DNA of 64,000 nt from Gigantopelta aegis (taxonomy: Eukaryota; Mollusca; Gastropoda; Neomphalida; Peltospiridae). The position numbers were made by a program, and so were the translations under genes. The DNA lies in the NCBI RefSeq assembly GCF_016097555.1, contig NC_054701.1:1041049-1105048 (forward strand), read 5' to 3'. The notes beneath the pieces are model-generated. The model made no database searches. It was not told the origin of the DNA and saw nothing but the letters and a program-made list of their open reading frames with translations. Shown piece after piece: positions 1 to 12,530 of the stretch (position 1 is its first letter; each line of letters begins with the position of its first letter).

Positions 1-208
1 CACAAACAAACAACAAACAAACAACAAACCGACTGAACACACAAACAAACAAACCAACTTATCTACCTGGTCATCCTCATGCCCTTCTCTTATATTCAGG
101 GGGCAATGACATCAAGTGTTGTGCTTTCCTCCTTACTTGTTGATGGCTAGATAGTAAAATGTTGCCGTGCTCTACCTGGTCATCCTCATGCCCTTCTCTT
201 ATATTCAG

Positions 209-424
209 GGGGCAGGACGTAGCCCAGTGGTAAAGCGCTCGCTTGAGGCGCTGTTGGTTTGGGGTCGATCCCTGTTAGTGGGCCCATTGGGCTATTTCTT
301 GTTCTGGCCAGTGCACCACAACTGGTATATCAAAGGCCGTGGTATGTGCTATCCTGTTTGTGGGATGGTGCATATAAATTAATAAATCAATGTGCTCTAA
401 TGGTGTCGTTAAACAAACAAACAA
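209..424 (+). mobile_element. tRNA-derived SINE, type 1 head
   Basis: The head carries an A-box-like TAGCCCAGTGG and a B-box-like GGTCGATCCC, as in a pol III promoter of tRNA origin. The body (GTGCTATCCTGTTTGTGGGA) matches the bodies of the SINEs near 14948, 16211 and 37048. The copy lacks the middle part after GCATATAAA and ends in an AAACAAACAAAC tail. Its left flank, about 43 bases, is also found once more at 63-106, so the insertion lies in or beside a small duplication. Bases 1-57 are a similar CAAA-rich tail of another copy outside the window. Confidence 0.8.
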
Positions 425-910
425 CAAATTATCTTATATTGTATGCTATAAATGTTAAGAATAGTAAAATTGTCATTGGAAATATGATAAAAGGCATCAG
501 TATCCAACAAATTGCATAGGCAAAGTTAGAGAACATGGCACGAGGGTGAAATAATTTTTGTTGGGTAAACCTGATAGAAAGTAACTTGCCTTCTTGCTGC
601 TCTTTTGAAGGATGTTTGCCTTGATGCCTTAACTGTTTTTATTACACCAAAGGCAACAGTTGCATTCAACCCAAAAATTAAAATCTAACTCCTGAAGCAC
701 CTGTCACAATCAAACATTAAACAATGAAGCTCTGTGATGTGGTGTTGGATGGCCAGAAACTGGGAGACAGGGAGTAGCTATCAGAGTACAAACTGAAAGA
801 ATTATTATAGAAAGGAAACCTGTTCCTGCCATATACAGGCTGCACCTAGCAAACAGTAGTTAGGGATCTTTATCCAGGACAGCAAATGGCATGGCTTTGA
901 TATACATGTA
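425..910. other. No gene seen
   Basis: AT-rich single-copy-looking sequence. No open frame, splice signal pattern or repeat structure that I can support. Confidence 0.5.
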
Positions 911-976
911 CCAGTAGTGACTCAGTGGTCCATGACACCCAGACAGGTGCTCTACCACTGAGCTACAGCTCACCAG
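911..976 (-). repeat. tRNA-like SINE head remnant
   Basis: Read on the - strand this holds TAGCTCAGTGGTAGAGCA, a very good A box with a D-arm, followed by a poorer B box. The anticodon stem does not fold convincingly, so it is more likely a SINE head or tRNA pseudogene than a working tRNA gene. Confidence 0.4.
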
Positions 977-1012
977 ACAGGTCAGGTCAGGTCAGGTCAT
1001 AGGGCTTAAAGA
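977..1012 (-). repeat. LINE 3' tail with (GACCT)n
   Basis: On the - strand this reads CCTATGACCTGACCTGACC, the same end that closes the large LINE at 60790-60809. It is probably the last bases of a strongly 5'-truncated copy of that LINE or of a SINE sharing its tail. Confidence 0.45.
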
Positions 1013-2104
1013 ACTGCTAAAGCAAGGCTTTTGGACTGGTATGCATATTCAACGATACATACTGCACATTATTGCTTAATATCAACAAGTATAATCGTAT
1101 AGTTAATTAATAAAATGGTTAAATGTGAGGACTATTATATATAACAGGCGCAGCCATTTTGTACCATCCCAGTGAATACGGTCTCTGGCGAGCTGGTGGT
1201 TACGTAATACCTAACGTGTCACATCAGGAATTAGTCTACTAACTGAAGAAACAAAACATACCTGATTTTTGCGGATGCATCGCAATGTTCTGTAATAATA
1301 TCCATCCCAGTAACACAGCAACGTGTATATGTTGTTTATTTTTTAATACAAAATAAACCACCATTGTTAAAGTGTTGAAATAACTGTATTATATTTTGTA
1401 CATAAATTAACCCACATACTGAAATAATAGTCAGTGTTTTCTTGGTTAACTGGTATTTTCTTTCCGTGGCCTGTACCTGTGGTTCCTGATTGGCAGGTGT
1501 ATATTTAGACGGTCCCCAGACACTGTGTCTAGACACATTAAAAAGACATGCCTCTCTTATTAAGATCACATGGTATTGTGTGATAATCTCAAATCGTAAT
1601 TATGGACATTACCAACCGTCCTGCTTTATTATTGTAAGTAATTCTGTATATCCCTTGATTAAGTAGACTTTCCCATCTAAAATCACAAAAATGACCAATT
1701 ACGTAGTCCCAAAGAAAAGAAAATTATCACTTGGGTATCTAAGTGGTAGTTTTTTTGCTTGAATGTATCCTACCAATAGGCCTAATAATATGCATTTTTT
1801 CTTCGGACTTTTTAAAAGAAAAAAATACTATAACTCCATTTCGTTATATTGATGCAAACTGAAATAATTAGAGTGTTTGTTTAAACTGTGCATAGAGAAG
1901 TTGGACGGAGCTACGTCACTTCGCCCCAAGCTATACCACCGGACGTCACAAAAACTAAACAAAATGGCTGCCCCAGTTAGCAGGAATAATCATGTTTTTT
2001 ATTAACCAAAATTACGCATTTTTCATTTATTAAAGTGTCAGTATGTGTTGGTGGTCTGGTTATGCATCTTTCCAACTCATAAGGCTCTTGCTAGAGTTTA
2101 GTCT
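1013..2104. other. No gene seen
   Basis: Two spots contain an AAAATGG-type motif on one strand or the other (near 1150 and 1960) and one lies beside GACGTC, which could be promoter-like. No exon with matching splice sites follows, so I call nothing. Confidence 0.4.
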
Positions 2105-2395
2105 ACCTTTAACGTGCACATTCAGAGCAAACTGTTTTAGTGCACGCATGTCATGGGCACAGGTGCTAGCCTCGGCCGGCTCCTCCATCCAGAACAGGAA
2201 AGAGTTGGGGTGGGTGGGAGAGGGGACTGCCTGTACTGGCAGGTGCAAGAGAGCACCAGCAGCCCAACCGGAATCGGTAGTAGACAAGGGGTGGTTTTGG
2301 TGCTATGCAATTTCGAATGTCCCATAGGATTAATGCCAAAAAGAAAAGGGTGCAGAATTCGAACGAAGGAAATTTGGCGCGTTTTTGACTGAATT
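2105..2395 (-). repeat. Dispersed repeat, LINE 3'-UTR-like copy
   Basis: On the - strand this matches 60500-60790, the 3' end of the LINE in the nest: a GGAAATTTGGCGC motif, a purine-rich stretch, a pair of GC-rich hairpin-forming blocks around GCCGGC, and TGAATGTGCACGT at the end. The match fades just before the (GACCT)n tail. Short open frames here are chance frames in the repeat. Confidence 0.6.
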
Positions 2396-3936
2396 GTAAA
2401 GAGGGAGCTATATATTTTTTAAACTTTTTTTGCTGAGAGTAGCTCGTTACTGACACCTAGTTCGTGTTGAGATGTCTCCCTAGGTTGCCCATAGGGACCC
2501 TTAAAAGGGCCTGATCTGTTCAGATCACCAGACACAGGGTTCTGTTTTCTGTTACCTGTATAATGTGTGTGACCAACCATTTACAGTTTAATGTTTAGTT
2601 TCACCTACCGGTATATCACCTAATTAGGTTTTTAAAACCATACCTTTGTATGTATGCATGTACATGTCAAAGGTCATAAATCACAGAAAGATATGAAGGA
2701 TTGCAGTTTGTAAGGTTATTTTACTATGAGTCATCTTGTCTTATGATGAATCAAGAGATAATTCAAACATGCTGCATTATTGTAAACCTATATACATGTA
2801 TATATATTATTTAATCGCTCCTCCCTTCCCGTACAGCTAGACATGTCTGAACATTCATTTCATTGATAAAAACATTATAATTTATCTTGATCTGAAGGGC
2901 TGACACTGCCCCATGATCATTGTTAATATAACTTATTATTTAAGTAGCCAGTATTTGCTGGGAGTTGTCAAAATAAACTTGACACAGGCAGCTGTTATTA
3001 CCAAACAGTGCAGTACAAATAATCAGGTAGAACTCAGTAAGTGCATTACACAAAGTGCAATGCAAAAAAATCATTTAAAGTGTAGAAACGTTCAAAGCAT
3101 TTAACACCACAGCAATGGCAAACACTAACTAAAGGTTGATATATTTTATGGGTCTACCAGATGCTAGGAGTGCTGATGATAAACACACATACCTGTCACA
3201 AAACAACCCCTGTAATGACATGATTTATTGGTGTAGAAATAGCTGCAGGCCCTGACAGCACAGGCCATGTTATGTAAGTACAGCACACAGATGAATATGA
3301 AGAGAGTGCATGTTCTTGAGTTGTAACTAAATAATCAAACTGGAGAGTTCCTTTTCACAACAAAAAATATGATGACCAAATCTCATAGGGACAAGTTGAT
3401 CTCTTTTTTTTTATGAATACACACTTTAAAGTGCATTTTCCAATTCAATATATTATTCATTAACTACTATTTAATAATTTTTATGAAAGAATTTTTTTTT
3501 AAAATGGCAAGGAATATTTACAAAACTGCAGGATTCCTGTCTCCACAACTAGGCAAGTAAATCCTCAGCAGTGCATATTAAACATGATACACATGCTAAA
3601 GAGCTATATGTTTTACAATTTAGTGGTCAACACTTTTTTGTTTACAATATAAGGGTTCTGCAGCAGGTTCCTGTCTTGAAGGAAGGAAAGCTAAAATGGC
3701 ATTGTTCACAGATGTAAATTGTTAAAAAATAATCTACAGTTACAACAATTGTGTGATGCTACAAAAATGGATACTATAGCACTATAAATCACCTTTAACT
3801 CATGTATCAGATTGCAGTGAAAGTCACTAAAATGTTGCCCAACTTTAAAATATTACACAAGTTAAAACAGTATATACAACATATTATTCTGTTTATAACT
3901 TAGTGCTCTATAAATTGACTCTAATATATCACATTA
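2396..3936. other. No gene seen
   Basis: AT-rich sequence with no coding signal or clear repeat that I can support. Confidence 0.5.
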
Positions 3937-4128
3937 CAGTGCAGGCATGGTGGAAGCAAGTAGACATGGGGGTGGGTGGGGGGCTGACTGAGATTGAGGG
4001 TATAAAGCGCCCAAGTTTCTAGGGAGGTTTACTGCCAGAAATATTTTTGATTCAGAATTGTTGAGGCTAGAGCCCCCCCCCCCCCCACCCCCACCCTCAC
4101 CCCTGAACTCTGCCATGCCTGCAGGGCA
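3937..4128. repeat. Putative MITE
   Basis: Ends are inverted: GTGCAGGCATGG at the left and CCATGCCTGCAG at the right. The inside holds G- and C-runs. A related stretch, CACTAAAATGTTGCC, occurs on both sides (3828 and 4131), indicating an old local duplication around it. Confidence 0.45.
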
Positions 4129-4794
4129 CATCACTAAAATGTTGCCTAACTTTATAAACTCTAATAAAAGTAAAAATATCCTCCAGGGCTCTACATCGGT
4201 GCTTCTTCACGTCCAAATGCCAAATTGATGATGTGAGTTAATGAACAAGCCTGCCCTAATGAAATAAAACACACCAAACTTGACACATTGTAATTATCTG
4301 AGACAGTGGCAGTATAGCTTTAGACAAGTGAACTTTGAATAGCTGTACGTCCTATCTAGAAAACCAACAATCATCTTAATTCTTATCACAGATTCAATAA
4401 CTCACTGTTTCAACCTTTGAATCTTCTTACCTGAGAGCAGTAACATCTTGGCTATCATGAGAAGAAAATATTAAAAGCCTTGAATTACTGCTTCAATACA
4501 TGTTAAACTATTCAACTGCATTCAAATTCTGAATATGTTCCATCTAGATTATCTTTTAACCATCTACTGACTATTTTTTAATTAGACTTTACTCTTCTAA
4601 TAATTCTAGGTGAGAAATAGTTAATAACAATAGCAGACACATTTACAAAATAAGCACTTAACAACATATATACTACAGCAAATTTTAAACTGAAGGTCGA
4701 GTATGTTCTGTAATCTGACTGGTTAATTACACTGTTTTCAGGGTATCAGATAGACAATAACATCCATTAAAAAATGACATCAATACAAACTGGA

Positions 4795-7700
4795 ACACCC
4801 TGTCAAGGACACCAGTTCAGTAAACACAACACCAGATATAGTGAGCCCGACACCAGTTCAGTGAACACAACACCAGATATAGTGAGTCTGACACCAGTTC
4901 AGTGAACACACCACCAGATACAGTCAGCCCGACACCAGTTCAGTGAACACAACACCAGATATAGTGAGTCTCACACCAGTTCAGTGAACACAACACCAGA
5001 TACAGTCAGCCCGACACCAGTTCAGTGAACACAACACCAGATATAGTAAGCCTGACACTAGTTTAGTGAACACAACACCAGATATAGTGAGCCAGACACC
5101 AGTTTTCAGTGAACACAACACTAGATATAGTGAGCCCAACACCAGTTTCCAGTGAACACAACACCAGATATAGTGAGCCAGCCACCAGTTTTCAGTGAAC
5201 ACAACACCAGATATAGTGAGCCTGACACCAGTTCATTGAACACACCAGATATAGTGAGCCTGACACCAGTTCAGTGAACACAATACCAGATATAGTGAGG
5301 CTGACACCAATTCAGTGAACACAACACCAGATACAGTCAGCCCGACACCAGTTCAGTGAACACAACACCAGATATAGTGAGCCCGACACCAGTTCAGTGA
5401 ACACACCAGTTCAGTGAACACAACACCAGATATAGTGAACACAGCACCAGATACAGTCAGCCCGATACCAGTTCAGTGAACACAACACCAGATATAGTGA
5501 GCCTGACACCAGTTCAGTGAACACAACACCAGATATAGTGAGCCCGACACCAGTTCAGTGAATACAACACCAAATATAGTGAGCCAGACACCAGTTTTCA
5601 ATTAACACAACACCAGATATAGTGAGCCTGACACCAGTTTTCAGTGAACACAACACCAGATATAGTGAGCCAGACACCAGTTTTCAGTGAACACAACACC
5701 AGATATAGTGAGCCAGACACCAGTTTTCAATGAACACAACACCAGATATAGTGAGCCTGACACCAGTTCAGTGAACACAACACCAGATATAGTGAGCCTG
5801 ACACCAGTTCAGTGAACACACTAGATATAGTGAACCTGACACCAGTTCAGTAAACACAACACCAGATATAGTGAGCCCGACACCAGTTCAGTGAACACAA
5901 CACCAAATACAGTGAACCAGACACCAGTGAACACAACACCAGATATAGTGAGCCCGACACCAGTTTTCAGTGAACACAACACCAGATATAGTGAGCCCGA
6001 CACCAGTTCAGTGAACACAACACCGGATACAGTGAACCAGACACCAGTTTTCAGTGAACACAACACCAGATACAGTGAACCAGACACCAGTTTTCAGTGA
6101 ACACAACACCAGATATAGTGAGCCTGACACCAGTTCAGTGAACACACTAGATATAGTGAACCTGACACCAGTTCAGTAAACACAACACCAGATATAGTGA
6201 GCCTGACACCAGTTCAGTGAACACACCAGATATAGTGAGCCTGACACCAGTTCAGTGAACACAACACCAGATATAGTGAGCCTGACACCAGTTCAGTGAA
6301 CACAACACCAGATATAGTGAGTCTGACACCAATTCAGTGAACACAACACCAGATACAGTCAGTCCGACACCAGTTCAGTGAACACAACACCAGATATAGT
6401 GAGCCCCACACCAGTTCAGTGAACACAACACCAGATATAGTGAGTTTGACACCAGTTCAGTGAACACAGCACCAGATACAGTCAGCCCGATACCAGTTCA
6501 GTGAACACAACACCAGATATAGTGAGCCTGACACCAGTTCAGTGAACACAACACCAGATATAGTCAGCCCGACACCAGTTCAGTGAATACAACACCAGAT
6601 ATAGTAAGCCTGACACTAGTTCAGTGAACACAACACCAGATATAGTGAGCCAGACACCAGTTTTCAGTGAACACAACACCAGATATAGTGAGCCAGACAC
6701 CAGTTTTCAATTAACACAACACCAGATATAGTGAGCCTGACACCAGTTCAGTGAACACAACACCAGATATAGTGAGCCTGACACCAGTTTTTAGTGAACA
6801 CAACACCAGATATAGTGAGCCCGACACCAGTTTTTAGTGAACACAACATCAGATATAGTGAGCCAACACCAGATATAGTGAGCCAGACACCAGTTTTCTG
6901 TGAACACAGCACCAGATATAGTGAGCCTGACACCAGTTCAGTGAACACAACACCAGATATAGTGAGCCCGATACCAGTTCAGTGAACACAACACCAGATA
7001 TAGTGAGCTTGACACCAGTTGAGTGAACATAACACCAAATATAGTGAGCCCGACACCAGTTCAGTGAACACAACACCAGATATAGTGAGCCAGACACCAG
7101 TTTTCAATGAACACAACACCAGATATAGTGAGCCTGACACCAGTTCAGTGAACACAACACCAGATATAGTGAGCCTGACACCAGTTCAGTGAACACAACA
7201 CCAGATATAGTGAGCCCGACACCAGTTCAGTGAACACAACACCAGATACAGTGAACCAGACACCAGTTTTCAGTGAACACAACACCAAATATAGTGAGCC
7301 CGACACCAGTTTTCAGTGAACATAACACCAGATATAATGAGCCCGACACCAGTTTTTAGTGAACACAACACCAGATATAGTGAGCCAGACACCAGTTTTT
7401 AGTGAGCCAGACACCAGTTTTTAGTGAACACAACACCAGATATAGTGAGCCAACACCAGATATAGTGAGCCTGACACCAGTTCAGTGAACACAACACCAG
7501 ATATAGTGAGCCCGACACCAGTTCAGTGAACACAACACCAGATATAGTGAGCCCGACACCAGTTTAGTGAACATAACACCAGATATAATGAGCCCGACAC
7601 CAGTTCAGTGTACACAACAACAGATATAGTGAGCCCGACACCAGTTCAGTGAACACACCAGATATAGTGAGTGAACACAGCACCAGATATAGTGAGCCCG

Positions 7701-8377
7701 ACACCAGTTCAGTGTACACAACAACAGATATAGTGAGCCTGACACCAGTTCAGTGAACACACCAGATATAGTGAGCCTGACACCAGTTCAGTGAACACAA
7801 CACCAGATATAGTGAGCCCGACACCAGTTCAGTGAACACAACACCAGATATAGTGAGCCCGACACCAGTTTTCAGTGTACATAACACCAGATATAGTGAG
7901 CACAACACAAGTTCAGTGAACACAACACCAGATATAGTGAGCCTGACACCAGTTTTCAGTGAACACGACACTAGATATAGTGAGCTCGACACCAGTTCAG
8001 TGAACACATTAACACCAGATATAGTGAGCCTGACACCAGTTCAGTGAACACAACACCAGATATAGTGAGCCCGACACCAGTTCAGTGAACACAACACCAG
8101 ATATAGTGAGCCCAACACCAGTTTAGTGAACACAACACCAGATACAGTAAGCCCGACACCAGTTCAGTGTACACAACACCAGATATAGTGAGCCTGACAC
8201 CAGTTCAGTGAACACAACAACAGATATAGTGAGCCTGACATCAGTTCAGTGAACACACCAGATATAGTGAGCCCAACACCAGTTCAGTAAACACGACACC
8301 AGATATAGTGAGCCTGACACCAGTTTTCAGTGAACACGACACCAGATATAGTGAGCCTGACACCAGTTCAGTGAACA
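4795..8377. repeat. 3.6-kb minisatellite, 41-bp unit
   Basis: About 85-90 head-to-tail copies of a roughly 41-bp unit containing ACACCAGATATAGTGAGCC and CAGTTCAGTGAACACAA. Variants differ by a few bases in the CAGTTCAG / CAGTTTTCAG part. Some blocks of several units recur nearly unchanged, which suggests higher-order duplication. Both strands show short open frames rich in repeated words; these are not genes. Confidence 0.97.
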
Positions 8378-8632
8378 GTTATACATGTCAAGTATTTTCA
8401 CAGCACGGTTCCATACATTCTATTCTGTTATACATGTAAAGTATTTTTACAGCAAGGTCCCATACATGCTATTCTGTTATACATGTCAAGTATTTTCACA
8501 GGAAGGTCCCATACATTCTATTGTGTTATACATGTCAAGTATTTTCACAGCAAGGTCCCATACATTCTATTGTGTTATACATGTCAAGTATTTTTACAGC
8601 AAGGTCCCATACATTCTATTTTGCTATACATG
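8378..8632. repeat. 49-bp tandem repeat, five copies
   Basis: Five copies of a 49-bp unit starting GTTATACATGTCAAG abut the end of the 41-bp array directly. Confidence 0.9.
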
Positions 8633-9032
8633 AGACATCAGTGTATCATTTTAATACATCAGTGATAAATCAGAGTTATACAAATGTTAAATGCCTTTCA
8701 CTCTGTGACTTTTGGTTTATTATGTCATATTAATAAAAACTTAAGATGACATGTAAACTGGGTGGAAATATCTGCCCGCCCCCCCCCCCCCCCCCCAACC
8801 CTAACTAAAAATAATAAAGGGGGGACCGGGTGGATATTATACCAAAGTTTTACAAGAGTTGCCTCCCTACTGCCAGTAATACTGGTTGCAAGACGTAAAA
8901 AAAAAAAAAAAAATGTGTTTCCAGATTCCCGACCGACCCTAATTTTATGTTGCAACCCTAAAAAATTTGACTACCAAAAAAAAAAAAAAAAAACATCTAC
9001 CGCGAATTTTGCAGACAGGTTATATGCAGTAT
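8633..9032. other. Homopolymer-rich repeat remnant
   Basis: Holds a C-run near 8778-8796, two A-runs (about 8898 and 8978) and short words such as CCGACC that recur at 9150-9240 in inverted sense. It looks like the left half of an old foldback element; no gene is seen. Confidence 0.4.
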
Positions 9033-9120
9033 GTCAAGAAATAGTTCATAAAAATAAACTCGAATGTAAATGCACATTGTGATTTACATTCGAGTTTATT
9101 TTTATGAACTAGTCAAGAAA
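9033..9120. mobile_element. 70-bp hairpin with 9-bp direct repeats
   Basis: Arms 9042-9071 and 9082-9111 are 30-base perfect inverted repeats around a 10-base loop. The hairpin is flanked on both sides by GTCAAGAAA (9033-9041 and 9112-9120). That is the form expected of a very short foldback insertion with a target-site duplication. Confidence 0.7.
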
Positions 9121-9616
9121 ACGGTTTAAAAAAAAAAAAAAAAAAAAGGTTCCTACCTACCTACCCTATTTTTCCCAGAATAAAACCTGAAACACATTTT
9201 TTTTGGGGGGGGGGGGGGGGGGGGCCTAAGTTACCCGACTCCGTGAATGATTTTGAGACACAGAAAGAGCTCGAACAGCAGCAGACAGCTGCAGTTTTGC
9301 TTTGAATTAATTCCAAACAGTGTTTATTCATTTCATTTAAAATGTCTTTGTTCAAAACTTTATCTGTTACTTGCATAATGTGAAAAGGCAACAACTGATA
9401 ACTGCTACTAATTACATCATTCATTTAAGAATTATTGTTTACCTTCTTTCTTCTAAAACTGTTTACATTTTCAATGTTGCAGACAGCACCATTTTCTAAC
9501 AATATTGCGCTTTAGAAACAAACCCTACCTAATACCTACAACCAGTCTATCGATATTGGCACTGAAAATGTTGATACTACAAGCTAAACAACAATTATTG
9601 TCTTATATACGTCACC
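9121..9616. other. Homopolymer-rich repeat, no gene seen
   Basis: A-run at about 9130-9147 and a G-run at about 9205-9224 are followed by AT-rich sequence with no supportable gene. Confidence 0.4.
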
Positions 9617-9850
9617 TTTTTATACGCCCGTTGTGAAAGGTCATATTATGGTATAGCGGTGTCCGTCCGACCGTATGTAAACTTTTCGTTTCCGGAGCAT
9701 ATATTTCTTATCAAGTCATATAAGATCATAAAACCTTGCATGCAAGTACAACATGGGATGACCGTGTGTTGTGTACCGTAACTAGGTTACCCCGACCTAC
9801 TTTTGACAGGCGAATCATGTATCTCGCCGGTACTCTTGTTAAATATGTCC
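9617..9850. repeat. Dispersed repeat copy (ACGCCCGTT type)
   Basis: Contains TTTATACGCCCGTTGTGAAA, then TATGGTATAGCGGTGTCCGT and CTTTTCGTTTCCGGAGCATA. I know this run of words from abundant dispersed repeats in mollusc genomes. Ends are not defined. Confidence 0.45.
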
Positions 9851-10841
9851 CTGGTTTAGTAATCAGACATTAAAATCTTAAAAAGAAGACAAAACTTTAA
9901 CTTTTGTTAGTGTTTACAGTTTCGATCACTTTGAAAAAAATCTAAATTAATCTATTTAAAGAGACTGTCTTGAGTGTTCCGCCACTGTAAGATTGTTCTA
10001 ACCAACAGGCTTAAAACCTTTGAACGACTAAAGTTACATGCATATATAGCTTCTTGTTTAGAATAGCAGTGTCTGTATATTATGTGTGTTTCTCATCTTC
10101 CTAGTGTTTGTAAAAAGCCCAAGTTCGATTTGGTCTTCCAGCCCCTGCAATTAAAAACAATTTACGGGAAAAAAAGTGGAATTAAATCGAATATAGTTCA
10201 CAGCAAAACAAAAAAGGCCATGGAGAATTAAAAACGCTACAGTAATCTACACTATATGGTCGATTGTTGTAGACAATTGCAGGGGTTGGCGTAGGCTTAC
10301 GGGCTTCCGCTTTTTGTCTGAATTTGGATAACATTATTTATTCATAATATTACCCAATAGCTATAGGCTGCAAATAACTGTAATTTTTACATGGATTACA
10401 TGTAATATTGTGGGTAGAATGGTGAAAGTGTTTCCGGCAAGCTCATTTTAGTCGAATACCACTATCGTTTTTGCCCGAATTTGAAGATTTGTGTCGTACG
10501 CTTACGGGGGTTGGTCTCCCAATGATTTTGTACATGTGAAAAAAATTTGGATGATCAGAAACACATTTATTCTACGACCCACGACTGACTTTGGGATGAA
10601 ATTAATTTTATTTTCCTAAGGCCTAACGTACATGTATTTGAGGCCATCTATGTATGCATGTAAGTAATATTGACGATGGTCATAGAATTATTATTAAATT
10701 TTATTTTATTATATTCGCAACTTTCCATTCAATTTATTATTACGAATCAAATTTAACAACAACAAAAAGACTAATTTTGTTTAGTTCTGCTATTAATGAT
10801 TTGTTTTTAAAAAATTTGTTGTAAAATAGTATACATATATA
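9851..10841. other. No gene seen
   Basis: AT-rich. Near 10270-10520 the words GTAGGCTTACGGG and GTACGCTTACGGG are repeated about 230 bases apart, perhaps two ends of an old element. Confidence 0.35.
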
Positions 10842-11002
10842 GAGGATAATAAACGAGTTACCAGTTATTATCAAATTTATGTCCCGAGTGAAATAATTTT
10901 CAGTTGTCACGAGCTTTAGCGAGTGACAAATGAAAATTATTTCACGAGGGACATAAATTTGATAATAACTGGTACCGAGTTTGTTATTCTATTTATTACC
11001 TC
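10842..11002. mobile_element. Foldback/MITE palindrome
   Basis: Arms 10842-10914 and 10918-11002 are inverted copies of each other with a few mismatches and small indels. Shared blocks include CAGTTATTATCAAATTTATG and GTGAAATAATTTTCA. The transcript of either strand would fold into a long hairpin. Confidence 0.8.
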
Positions 11003-11427
11003 AGCTACTTTTTCTCTAGAAGCCTTTATTTTCGACGCACATGCACGAAAGGCCAACCTATATAGAAACGATGTAAACCACTTTGCGCACTTTCTGAGAA
11101 TTGCTATAACTTTGTAATTTAATCACGTTCATAAATAATTTAAAAAACCCAAAAGTGTTCTTTATTCTGCTAGAAAATCTATAAGGAATTGCATTAAAAT
11201 GACATTTTGTTATAAATTTAACACCAAAAACAAAGAACCGTAAACGCAAACATGACGTCATTTTGTGTGTTTGCCAAATCGTGATGACGTCATATTTAGT
11301 ACCGACAAGGTCATTGGTTTCTGAGCGTCAAATTGTCCAATAGTATTGTTCGTTAGACCAATGCAGAATATTTCTCACTGAGAAAATATGGAAAATATTT
11401 TCCCTGTTATGAGTGACCGCTGGGGTA

Positions 11428-11430
<3 letters not shown>
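11003..11430. other. Repeat-like flank with two TGACGTCA sites
   Basis: Two perfect CRE palindromes (TGACGTCA) lie near 11254 and 11284. The rest looks like part of the same dispersed family as the preceding palindrome. No gene seen. Confidence 0.4.

Positions 11431-11487
<57 letters not shown>
11431..11487. repeat. (AT)n microsatellite
   Basis: About 28 uninterrupted AT dinucleotides. Confidence 0.97.
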
Positions 11488-11491
<4 letters not shown>

Positions 11492-11890
11492 TTTTCAAAA
11501 ATATAATACAATAAATCGATTAGAGGGAAATCTGTTTGTAACGCCGCATGTGCAATCCGTGAATAAATCGTATTGGGCATATGTCTCCAATAAACAGATG
11601 TTTGAACCGAGTTGGTGAAATAAAAATTATGTCTAAAATAAAATTTAAATTAAATTAAGAAGACTCAACCTTAGGACTACGGCTTGTTTAACTTGGACTT
11701 TGTGAAATCGGGCATTTTTTTTGTTTGTTATATATATTTATTAAAAACACAAATCTGCCTGCTCCCTTCTCACTATATAGCATGTGATCTCTCCCACGGG
11801 CCTGATACACATATGCATCCAATGTGGTTAAAAGCAGCTCAACTTGTTTACATATTATAGTCATAGATCTGTGAAGCTGACTTCAATCAA

Positions 11891-12195
11891 AGAAAGAAAT
11901 GTTTTATTTAACGACGCACTCAACACATTTTATTTACGGTTATATGGCGTCAGACACATGGTTACGGACCACACAGATTTTGAGAGGAAACCCGCTGTCG
12001 CCACTACATGGGTTACTCTTTCCGATTAGGAGCAAGGGATCTTTTATTTGCACTTCCCACAGGCAGGATAACACAAACCATGGCCTTTGTTGAACCAGTT
12101 ATGGATCACTGGTCGGTGCAAGTGGTTTACACCTGCCCATTGAGCCTTGCGGAGCACTCACTCAGGGTTTGGAGTTGGTATCTGGATTAAAAATA
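11891..12195 (-). mobile_element. SINE, - strand, head-truncated
   Basis: On the - strand this matches the body and tail of the SINE at 14948-15346, from the TTTTAATCCAGATACC region to the AAATAAAACATTTCTTTC tail. The tRNA-like head is missing. Confidence 0.85.
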
Positions 12196-12440
12196 CCAAG
12201 CTTAAACTGGTTGACCTGACTTGTGCGCAACCAATGATGGTTCCTTTGAATTCGAAGTTGTGTTTTAGAATGTAACACAATGTGTGTGACGTAATTTTAA
12301 CAACAAATGTAGAGCCATGTTCCAAGAATTAGTGACTTTATTTTATCGTTATAAATAAGGCTTAAATAATGGAAACAAAATATATAATAACTACATTTTT
12401 ATTGCACATCTTTAAGTGGTAAACTGCATTTAAAGGTTAT
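12196..12440. other. SSRP1 upstream region
   Basis: AT-rich sequence between a SINE and the promoter; nothing specific seen. Confidence 0.4.
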
Positions 12441-12530
12441 ATAGTCCACTCTTACAATATAACATTTTCAACGATCTCCCGAAATTATTTTCTCACGTGT
12501 TTTCCCGCCATATTTGATGATACCAGAATC
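12441..12530 (+). promoter_or_regulatory. SSRP1: SSRP1 proximal promoter / 5' UTR
   Basis: The 40 bases before the start codon hold a CACGTG E-box (12494-12499), the Myc/Max or USF type, and TTTCCCGCC (12501-12509), a textbook E2F consensus. No TATA box is evident. Both motifs fit a gene needed during S phase, but their use is inferred from position only, and transcription might start within this stretch. Confidence 0.55.

Noticed and set aside
911-976. Functional tRNA gene
   Set aside because: Only the D-arm/A box is good; anticodon arm and B box do not fit.
1930-2005. ATGGCTGCCCC start as a first exon
   Set aside because: Frame closes after 13 codons with no good donor and no downstream exon in sight.
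4795-8377. CRISPR-like regular spacing of a repeated word
   Set aside because: The whole unit is repeated, with no unique spacers, and the genome is animal.
11388-11618. 76-codon frame with Tyr-Ile run
   Set aside because: Produced by the (AT)n microsatellite.
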